64,000 nucleotides of DNA from positions 1,147,323 through 1,211,322 of the forward strand of contig NZ_AP018222.1 in NCBI RefSeq assembly GCF_002368035.1. Direction: 5' to 3'. The stretch comes from Nostoc linckia NIES-25. Its GTDB lineage: Bacteria > Cyanobacteriota > Cyanobacteriia > Cyanobacteriales > Nostocaceae. Positions 51,867 through 59,539 of this stretch are shown piece by piece; within the stretch, counting starts at the first letter, position 1, and every line of letters starts with the position of its first letter. The notes below the pieces were generated by a model. The model did no database searches, was not told the origin of the DNA, and saw only the letters and a list, made by a program, of their open reading frames with translations. The position numbers and the translations under genes are program-made.

Positions 51867-53345
51867 ATGAATGTTTCTCTAGCTAAGGATCTGTCTGTTT
51901 ATCAACTGGTTATGGGAGTGCAAGCGCCTCCTAAACCATTGTCCCTCAGTCCAGCTACTCTGCTATCTCTGGTGAGAGCGCAAATTGACTTACTCATTGA
52001 GCAGCAAATTGCAGCCACTTTATGGGTGAAGCTACCACCAGAAAAAATTTGGCAATTAGAATTAGCCCGTTATCAATCCTCGGTGGGTGCATCTAGTCTC
52101 ATCTATACTTGCCAAATTGAGGAGAGTAAAGAGGACGCGCCGACGCAGGGACACGGTGACGCGGAGAAAGAACTCTCCGCGTCACCGCATCTCCCCGTCA
52201 CTCCGTCTTCTTCATCTCCCCATCACGTCCCGGTTTATCTACCACCCCATAGCCAACTGCGACGGGAAAATTTTCTGATGGTATTGTCTCCCCAGTTTTG
52301 TAGTTTAATTTTGGCTCATCGCCCTTTGAAAAAACGCAAAAATCAAACTTCTGGGAAAGTAAGTACTAATAAAAATCAGCCGTTGTTGATTATTACTACT
52401 GTTGAAGGCAGAATAATTCAACAAGTATTAAATGGTATTCAACAAGCAGCTACACCAGAATCATCTCCAATTATACCTGCTGATTTTATTTGTCCAACTG
52501 TGCCTGAACCTACATTAATGAATCAATTATTGGCAAAACAACTCCTGCGCCAAGATGAAATTAATCGTCAAATCGTCACAGTACGCACTACAAAATTGCA
52601 GCAACAAAATCAAGAACTGCACAACAAGGAACAACTAAAAGATGAATACCTAAAAAATGTCTGTCAGGAACTGCGTATACCGTTGACGCATATGAAAACA
52701 GCACTCTCGTTATTGAATTCACCGAATCTCAAACCACCGCAGCGACAACGTTATTTACAGATGTTAAATACCCAGTGCGATCAGCAAAATTCCTTAATCA
52801 CTGGTTTGTTAGATCTCGTGCAACTCGAACGCGATTTAGAAGCTACGACTTTAGAATCAGTGCGTCTTTCGGATATTGTCCCTGGAGTTGTCAGTACCTA
52901 CCAACCTGTAGCCCAAGAAAAAGGAATTATGTTAGCTTACACTGTACCTACCGAACTTCCACCTGTTTGGTGCGTCAGCGGTGGGTTGAGGCAAATTGTG
53001 ATTAATCTGCTGCACAATAGTATTAAGTTTACCCCCAATGGCGGCCAAGTTTGGGTACGTGCCCGCACTCAAGGCCCTCATGTGCAATTAGAATTCCGCG
53101 ACACAGGTATTGGTATTGCCGATCACGAAATCCCCAAAATCTTCGATCGCTTTTATCGCGTGCGAACAACACCGGCTGAAGATCGAGGTGGTGCTGGGTT
53201 GGGGTTAACAATTGTACAGCAATTGCTATTACGCTGTGGTGGTTCTATTTCTGTGAAAAGTAAAGTAAATGAAGGTTCCACATTTACAGTGCAATTAGCC
53301 AGTGTCAGTGACAGTCCAGGAGCGATCGCTCCTCGAAATGAGTGA
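51867..53345 (+). CDS. Histidine kinase-like protein with Gln in place of the H-box His
   Basis: A 492-aa soluble protein. The N-terminal part (LRAQIDLLIEQQIAATLWVK, residues about 30-80) resembles a DICT-type input region, a coiled coil follows near 230-255, then the dimerisation helix reads NVCQELRIPLTHMKTALSLL: the phosphoacceptor His of HELRTPL is Gln267. The ATP-binding domain is complete: INLLHNSIKFTPNGGQV (N), FRDTGIGIADHEIPK (G1), DRGGAGLGLTI (G2). It may act through a partner or by binding only. Residues about 90-120 are encoded by GC-rich repeat (GACGCAGGGACACGGTGACG). Confidence 0.83.
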   Translation: MNVSLAKDLSVYQLVMGVQAPPKPLSLSPATLLSLVRAQIDLLIEQQIAATLWVKLPPEKIWQLELARYQSSVGASSLIYTCQIEESKEDAPTQGHGDAEKELSASPHLPVTPSSSSPHHVPVYLPPHSQLRRENFLMVLSPQFCSLILAHRPLKKRKNQTSGKVSTNKNQPLLIITTVEGRIIQQVLNGIQQAATPESSPIIPADFICPTVPEPTLMNQLLAKQLLRQDEINRQIVTVRTTKLQQQNQELHNKEQLKDEYLKNVCQELRIPLTHMKTALSLLNSPNLKPPQRQRYLQMLNTQCDQQNSLITGLLDLVQLERDLEATTLESVRLSDIVPGVVSTYQPVAQEKGIMLAYTVPTELPPVWCVSGGLRQIVINLLHNSIKFTPNGGQVWVRARTQGPHVQLEFRDTGIGIADHEIPKIFDRFYRVRTTPAEDRGGAGLGLTIVQQLLLRCGGSISVKSKVNEGSTFTVQLASVSDSPGAIAPRNE

Positions 53346-53588
53346 TACAGTAGAATTCAGGAGTCAGAATTCAGGAGTCAGAATTCAGAATAAATTTTGT
53401 AGGACTGACGGATAGACTAGCGATTTGCCCTGTCTGCGAACGTCTGAATAACTCAGTTTCAGTGCCCTATAAAATAAATTTCTTGGTTTACAATTAGTAT
53501 CGATATCAAGGGTTTACTAATTGATTCTAAATTCTGAATTCTGAATTCTTGATTCTTTTTTAATTCCTTATCTTCTCCAACTTAATGA

Positions 53589-54260
53589 TTATTTGCTAGA
53601 AGGTGTTGGGATGGAGGCGATAATTTGGCGGAGCATCATAACTTGCCAATAAGGTACAGGAGCTAGCAATACAGTACCAGTTCCTTCAAAAGTATTGACA
53701 AGAAATTCACCAGAGGTCATTGAACCAAAAAAAGATTTGGTAGCTTTTTCCACGCGATAATTTAAACTGGTTGTGCGAGCGATGGCAAAATTTCCATCAA
53801 CAACTAATCGATCGTTTCGTAAATTGATTACTTCTACAGGGCCTTGTGCTACCATCACCACTTTACCCCTACCTTTGACTTTTGTTTGAAACAAGCCCTC
53901 GCCGCCAATTAAGCCTGACACTAATTTGTTTCTCTCAACTCCTACTTCTACGGTGCCATCACTCGCCCAATAAGCACCACTATCTAAAATCCATTCGCTA
54001 CCGTCTAATTCTAAGATGTGATAGCCGGATAAAGAAGGCTCTAAATATAATTCTCCCGTACCTGTATATGTAGGACGGAAAATATTTTCTCCAGTGGCTA
54101 AAGATTTTAAAAATCCACCTGCTGAAGGAGCTTTAGATTCCATTTGAATGTTGCCATGTATATAGTACATAGCACCAGATTCAGTCCGTACTGTTTCGTT
54201 TTGCAAAGTTACTTTGACTAAACGTAAACTTTCTCGTTCAACAACTTCAAAAATTGCCAT
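53589..54260 (-). CDS. AIM24-family protein
   Basis: A 223-aa beta-rich protein of the AIM24/TerD-distant (DUF124) family. MESKAPSAGGFLKSLATGEN, FRPTYTGTGELYLEPSLSGY, GLIGGEGLFQTKVKGRGKVV and YRVEKATKSFFGSMTSGEFL are typical double-stranded beta-helix segments with a functionless-looking repeat. The frame opens 8 codons earlier, but AGGAG 5 bp before the ATG at 54258-54260 decides the start. The role is unknown; the mitochondrial relative affects inner-membrane organisation. It lies between two kinase genes. Confidence 0.82.
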   Translation of the reverse strand: MAIFEVVERESLRLVKVTLQNETVRTESGAMYYIHGNIQMESKAPSAGGFLKSLATGENIFRPTYTGTGELYLEPSLSGYHILELDGSEWILDSGAYWASDGTVEVGVERNKLVSGLIGGEGLFQTKVKGRGKVVMVAQGPVEVINLRNDRLVVDGNFAIARTTSLNYRVEKATKSFFGSMTSGEFLVNTFEGTGTVLLAPVPYWQVMMLRQIIASIPTPSSK

Positions 54261-54452
54261 AATTCTCCTTTTGATTTCTGCCAAAATGTATACTTAGTTC
54301 TTGGCCAGAATTTATATACATTTTTGGCATCTATTTTTAGATATGGCAATTAAAAGGGAACAGGCAACAGTTAAATAGGAACTTGCAAATAAAAAACATT
54401 CAATTTTTCTTGTGGGGCGGACATCTTGTCCGCGCTAACCATTGGTATTTTT

Positions 54453-55991
54453 CTAACTTTTAACTCCCAGCTTTTCGCGATCGCTGCTAACTTCCAAGGG
54501 CAGGAAAATTGTTAATATTTCTCCATAGTGTGGACGTTGACGAACAATCAATTTACCACCGATCGCCTGAAACAAATGCTTGGTTGCAGCCATGTTCAAG
54601 CTAATAGTACCTGTTTCTGGCTGGAACATCAGCAGTTGACCAAGGGCTTTGCGAATTGGCGGCGTTGCTGGTGTATCAGATTTATTTGTATCTTTACACA
54701 ATAGTTGCGGCGATAATTGTAACTTCAGTTGATCTCCAGCCGGAATTACCTGTACTTGAATGTGGCTACCAGGGGGTAAGCTGCGCGTAAAATTCTCCAT
54801 CAAACCAGTGAGTACGCGATCGAGCATACTGGGGTTACTAACCACAGTCGGTAGTTGCTGGGGTAAAACTACATTTAAAGTTAAGTTCCGCCGCTGTGCT
54901 GCTTGTTCCCAACGGGGAATGCTTTGCTCCAACACTCGATCTAAAGACATCGGTGTCAGTTGAGTTTTGGAAGATTTTACTGGCGCAGAAGTTTCCAGTT
55001 CTGCTGCTTTAAACAGTAACTCCATACGGTCAATTTGCTCGTTACACTCGCGATCGATAATTTCTAAGCGATTAATAACGCTGGGGGCTAAGTCCGGCCG
55101 CTTCAAGAGTAGGCGAGTCATAGTACGAATAGTCGTCAAAGGTGTACGAACTTCGTGAGCAAAAGCTTGGAGCAATTCGACATCGGGATTGGGCATTGGG
55201 CATTGGGGAGCCACTGCGTTGGGCGGCTGTGCCGACTTGTAGCAAGTGGCGTCATTGGGCATTGGGCATGGAGGGTTATTTTCTTTGTCTTCTTTGTTGC
55301 CAACCCCCACAAATGAATCCCTAGTTTCTTCTGGTTCTGTTAGTTCAGCAAGTAACAGCTGGCTAAACTGAACCACCATGCGGTAATCTGGTGCTACTGG
55401 AGAATACTGTTGTACTAATGTATCTAGTTTGGTAAAAAATTCTGGATTAGTCAGCATTACCCGCGCTCCTAGCGATCGCCAAGCCTGCTGTACTACCTCT
55501 GGCTCAAAAGAAAATGAAAAAGTTTTTTTACCGTTTTTATGTGTTGCTAAAACTAGTACTAATGTAAATTTATCTGTAAAAACTAAGCAAAACTGTTCCG
55601 CTGCCAATGGATCGGCGGGTAGTAAGGGAAGTACGGATTCACAGGGGGCGACTTCACAATCTTGAGGTGCGTTGGGGTCGCCCAACCCTGGAATCGCATC
55701 TGGCATCTGAAATGGCATCAGCGCCAAAGGGTTAAATGGTTTTGCTGTAAAAGTTACTGTCTGTAAGCTTTGAGCCAGTTTTGGCTGACTAAATAATGGT
55801 GCTGGTGCGGCTAAAACTAATCCTTGGGTCGTGTCACCTGAAAAAGTTGCTAAACTGTTTAATAGCAAGTGTTCTGTTGCTGCAAGGCTGACACGCCACT
55901 GCCGCTCTGCTTTTGCAGGTGAACATTCAGCTACACTCGATTGATTTTGTGCCAAGATTTCCAAAAGACTTGGCAATACCCATTGGTACAC
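54453..55991 (-). CDS. Histidine kinase with H-box but degenerate ATP-binding domain
   Basis: A 512-aa soluble protein. The input region (1-220) has no recognised domain. The dimerisation helix FAHEVRTPLTTIRTMTRLLL (about 277-296) keeps the phosphoacceptor His. In the ATPase domain the N-box is only GLMENFTRSLPPGSH, and G1/G2 glycine motifs (DxGxG, GxGLGL) are missing (LKLQLSPQLLCKDTNKSDTP), so ATP binding is doubtful. A linker (about 232-275: NPPCPMPNDATCYKSAQPPN) is encoded by GGGCATTGGG-type repeat. Annotated kinases like this exist in other Nostocales. Confidence 0.8.
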   Translation of the reverse strand: MYQWVLPSLLEILAQNQSSVAECSPAKAERQWRVSLAATEHLLLNSLATFSGDTTQGLVLAAPAPLFSQPKLAQSLQTVTFTAKPFNPLALMPFQMPDAIPGLGDPNAPQDCEVAPCESVLPLLPADPLAAEQFCLVFTDKFTLVLVLATHKNGKKTFSFSFEPEVVQQAWRSLGARVMLTNPEFFTKLDTLVQQYSPVAPDYRMVVQFSQLLLAELTEPEETRDSFVGVGNKEDKENNPPCPMPNDATCYKSAQPPNAVAPQCPMPNPDVELLQAFAHEVRTPLTTIRTMTRLLLKRPDLAPSVINRLEIIDRECNEQIDRMELLFKAAELETSAPVKSSKTQLTPMSLDRVLEQSIPRWEQAAQRRNLTLNVVLPQQLPTVVSNPSMLDRVLTGLMENFTRSLPPGSHIQVQVIPAGDQLKLQLSPQLLCKDTNKSDTPATPPIRKALGQLLMFQPETGTISLNMAATKHLFQAIGGKLIVRQRPHYGEILTIFLPLEVSSDREKLGVKS

Positions 55992-56163
55992 AAGTTTTCA
56001 CCCCTTAATTCAAGAGCGACGAATAGCGTCTAGGCTAGACACTACACTACTACCTAAGAGGTTATATTCATTTGTGTATAGGTAACAGTCGTAGAACCGA
56101 ACAATTTGGGTGCAATTTCCGCTGTAAATTGAAAAATCGTAGTTTAAGGGCGCACACCTATGC

Positions 56164-56352
56164 ACTGGTGTCAACTTAACCTGAAACCTTTATCATGACG
56201 TAGTTTTGAATTCACTCATTCAATATCACCATCTGCGTCACTCCGGTTTCGTCTAAAGCCAAAACCTCCCCTCCCCGATGCCTTGGGGAGGGGTTGGGGG
56301 TGGGGTAAAACGATTGTGGGACAGGCGTTTAAGCTTAAGTTGATACCAATGA
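56164..56352. repeat. MITE B copy 2 (189 bp, 9-bp target duplication)
   Basis: Flanked by CACCTATGC at 56155-56163 and 56353-56361. The ends are ACTGGTGTCAACTTAACC and (reverse complement) TCATTGGTATCAACTTAA. Internally GTCTAAAGCCAAAACCTCCC and GGGGTTGGGGGTGGGGTAAA match the copy at 12704-12898. The rest of 55992-56497 has a CTCTCCAAC/GCTGGAGAG hairpin near 56411 and no gene. Confidence 0.88.
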
Positions 56353-56497
56353 CACCTATGCGCCCCTAGCGGTGATGTGATTCAAATAAAATAAAAAACT
56401 ATAATTCTCCTCTCCAACACTCAGAGGAGCTGGAGAGAGGTTATCGAACTCACGTTACTAAATCGCTTTTGGAAATTTGAACTTTTGCACAATTGTA

Positions 56498-57397
56498 CTA
56501 GTCTTCTCGTTCGCCAAAAGCTGTCTGTAAAATCACTGCAATACCTCCGTCTTGGTGATATTTATCTGCCCAAGCGCGGATAACTTCATCTAATTCTTCC
56601 ATAGCTTGCTCCATTTTTTCTGGAAGAATATCAAGCTCTTCCAACAAGCGCATGGCATTTCGTCGTCGTTCTGCCCAATTTTTCATCATGCGGAAATACC
56701 GAGCGGTATCTTCTACCATGATGTAAGTGCGTTCTTGGTCGTCTGCTGGGGCATAAAAAGGACGAGTCAGAGCGTAGAAAGGCATTCCCCAAGGAGAATC
56801 AATACGGGTTACCGTACCTGAGTAGAGCAGACGGCGCTTGATATGCTCGCCCAAAGCTTCACTCAAAGGCATTTGGTGTTCGGGTGGCAAGTCTTCTTGC
56901 GATCGCTTGTGCAAAAATTCGATCAAGTCCAAGAACTCAAATGAGCTAACCAGCTGGGCATCAGGTAGATTGCTTGGTAGTTTTTGCTCAATTTGTCTTT
57001 TTTCTTCACTTGTCAAACTAGTACCAGGAACGCGCGATCGCCCCGGCTGCCAAGGATATTTTTCTAACCAAACATAAGGCAATTGAATAAGATACCGAGG
57101 TTCCTGAGAACCCAGCATCTTTAGTAGTTTTCCTTCAGTTAGCGCTTGTCTAACTTCTTCTACAATAATTTTTACCCGTTTTGGCTCCAAATGGTGCAAA
57201 TGTCCTGTCATTCGCAGGTTTTGTCCCTGCTCTAGATAGGTCATATAAATTGCACACTTGGCTGCTGTTGCGGCTGCGTCTAAAAATGCCCCATGCCTGT
57301 GCCCACTCGTCCGCATGGCACTAAAAGCCAGATAAAGCATGATCTGATCCATCGCACTGGGGTCAAGACGTTTGATCAGATCTATGTCGTTACTCAT
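56498..57397 (-). CDS. hetR: Heterocyst differentiation master regulator HetR
   Basis: A 299-aa DNA-binding dimer that controls heterocyst formation. All diagnostic positions are kept: Cys48 (TAAKCAIYM), Ser152 (LVSSFEFLDL), Arg223 (DDQERTYIM, needed for the RGSGR peptide response), WERR-type hood residues. The N-terminal DNA-binding part (1-98), flap (99-216) and hood (217-299) are full length. ATG at 57395-57397. Long leader (57398 upstream) with a GTA-N8-TAC box at 57524. The clearest evidence that the organism forms heterocysts or has the pathway. Confidence 0.98.
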   Translation of the reverse strand: MSNDIDLIKRLDPSAMDQIMLYLAFSAMRTSGHRHGAFLDAAATAAKCAIYMTYLEQGQNLRMTGHLHHLEPKRVKIIVEEVRQALTEGKLLKMLGSQEPRYLIQLPYVWLEKYPWQPGRSRVPGTSLTSEEKRQIEQKLPSNLPDAQLVSSFEFLDLIEFLHKRSQEDLPPEHQMPLSEALGEHIKRRLLYSGTVTRIDSPWGMPFYALTRPFYAPADDQERTYIMVEDTARYFRMMKNWAERRRNAMRLLEELDILPEKMEQAMEELDEVIRAWADKYHQDGGIAVILQTAFGERED

Positions 57398-59477
57398 ATT
57401 ACAGACAATTGAATAGCACGTTTACACAGTTTTTAATCGAGTGAAAATAGGTAGTATACACCTGGCTGAAGGCAATGTCTTTACTTCAGACTATATTAGT
57501 ATGCGATAACTATGATATCGGTGGTAGTTCAAACTACAATTATCGCATATTTTCTGGTATAGAGGCAGATCGAGTCTTGTTACTATAAATATCCCTGCAT
57601 CTGTCCGGGATATGAGAAGACATCACCATGTCTACCTTGACGGTGGTTTATGTCCTCAAAGTCAACTGTGTCACAAGTAATCTACAAAGCTTTTAAGTTC
57701 TTTAGGTTTTTCTAGTTTGTTGTCCTTCAAGAGCAACAATGTCAAGCTACTTAAGGCTAATTATGACATGATGCTAGCTACTTCAAAGTAAAAACTAGTT
57801 TACGCGGTTCATCTGGGATATCTATATCGAAAAAGATGGTTTTTATTTAGCTTTGAAGAATTATTTGTAGTACGCAATCGACTGGAAATAATCCGGAGCG
57901 ATCTACAAGTAAACCGCTTACCAGGTGTGTCAACACTCACAAGCTCAGTCAAATGGCTAGTTGTGAAGTATCATCTTCTTCACAACCAGAGAGTGATGTT
58001 TCGGCAATATGGCTTGCTGGCTTGAGGAAAAATTGTAGACATCAAGTTGAACAAATAATTTCAATTTCAAAATACCTGTTTTTTTCAAACATCGCTAATG
58101 ATTGTATCATCATTTTTACTTTGGGAACATATTTATATCTTTTAAAGTTGCTCGCTCATCTGGATTTAAATAATTTATATTCTTAAAAAGTCAAGGTTCC
58201 TTGACTTTTTAAGAAAGCTAAAAAAATCGGAGATGATTTATCTTTATAGTGTTGCCGTACTGGCGTCAAAAGCTGCAACACACAAAGATTTCACCGCGTA
58301 ACCATTAGGTTTTACTTAGCCGTAAAAGTAGCGATAAGTCAAAAATATGATAAAATATCTTGGACTAAATTAGATAGTTTTGAAAAATTATTTGTCGATA
58401 AAAATTATATTTTTTTGATGAAAGTATTTTAAATTTTCATCGTTTATAGGAGTCAATAGAGGAGCGTAAACTCCAAAAACAACGGTCAACATTCAAGTCA
58501 AAAGTCCAGTTTTTTGCAATTTGTACTTTTGATTGCGAACAACCTTGAGAAACACAAATATAAAAATTAGCTTTGATTTTTTAAATTATTTATATGGTGC
58601 GAGAACCGCAGCCCAAGCGTTATAGGCAGTCAGTGGCTACAGAGACGATTAACCCTTGTCTGTATAGAATTTAGGCAATAAGAAATTAGCTTTTTCAAGT
58701 TGAGGCGAGTTTTTTCACCCGATTGAATAAAAGTCCTATCTCAAAATTGCATCAGTCTTAATAAGTCTGGAACAGTTTAGAAAATGTTTTCAAGGTAGTA
58801 GCTGGTGTATTAAAACTTGAGATTGCCTCTACCGCGCTGCCGAAGAAGTGGGACTTTGGGAAGGGCTTTTCCCGTTGAAAAAGGAGAACGGTAGACTTTT
58901 CAAACATTTGTTAGTAGCTTTTAGTAGCTTTTTGACGGGCGATCGCTCACTATATTCATGTAGCGACAATAATCTGCCAAGCTGAAAAAACAACTCATCC
59001 CATCTTGAATTTGATATTTGGAATTTTAGATTGGGAATGGCTTTGGTGTGTCTGGGTTTTGTAAATCTATCTGTTGCAATCATTGTTCAAATTGGCATTA
59101 GTCTAGACATTGGTGTTACTATTCCAAAACGTGCTGCAATCGTCTCAACTGCTTGCAAATCTTGTCTGCATAGGCAAGTAATCATGCTCAATTCCTTGAG
59201 TCAGTCCTACTCATACTGCTCATATATACGTGTTTTCCTATCTGCATCAGGCTAAATCTCTAAAAATTCAAGGGGACTGGGGACTGGGGACTGGTGACTG
59301 GGAAAACCAAGATATTTTCATTGTTCCTTGTGCGTGCAACTCATGGAGTAAGAGTGCAAAAGTCCCTAAAACCCCACCCCCAACCCCTCCTCTTAGCAAG
59401 GGAAGGGGAGACAAAGCGTAGCTTTGGCGGGGTAGAGTCTTATTTTCGATTTATGCAAGAGGTCTAGTGAGTATGCA
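57398..59477. other. 2.1-kb region upstream of hetR
   Basis: The largest gene-free stretch. It holds the NtcA-type box (57524-57537) inside a larger dyad (TATGCGATAA ... TTATCGCATA, about 57500-57550), a TCAAGGTTCCTTGA-type palindrome near 58190-58212 (AAAAAGTCAAGG / CCTTGACTTTTT), and GGGACTGGGGACTGG tandem units near 59274. Short frames (57953-58186, 58829-59083, 59031-59255) show no family features. I searched by eye for RGSGR/RGTGR codons (PatS/PatX) and found none. Confidence 0.5.
57524..57537 (-). promoter_or_regulatory. Perfect NtcA-type box (GTA-N8-TAC) upstream of hetR
   Basis: GTAGTTCAAACTAC (minus strand GTAGTTTGAACTAC) is a perfect palindrome about 127 bp before the hetR start codon. 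TAATAT, a TAN3T-type -10 box, lies 25 bp downstream of it in the hetR direction, close to the 22-24 bp spacing of NtcA-activated promoters. Binding is inferred. Confidence 0.55.
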
Positions 59478-59515
59478 AACAAAAATGTGATGATAGCTAC
59501 AGTAGCTACCATCAC
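59478..59515 (-). terminator. Rho-independent terminator of the EamA-fusion gene
   Basis: On the minus strand GTGATGGTAGCTACTGTAGC-type arms (GTGATGGTAGCTAC / GTAGCTATCATCAC) are followed by ATTTTTGTTT, 25 bp past the stop codon. Confidence 0.75.
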
Positions 59516-59539
59516 GCTTGGGCTGGTTGAACTGGTCAT

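Noticed and set aside
57953..58186. 77-codon frame upstream of hetR
   Set aside because: One hydrophobic helix at the end but no homology that I know and no ribosome binding site; it lies in a probable regulatory region.
57398..59539. Search for a PatS/PatX-type RGSGR peptide near hetR
   Set aside because: No in-frame RGSGR or RGTGR was found by eye on either strand; AGAGGAGCTGGAGAGAGG near 56425 gives RGAGE and belongs to a hairpin.
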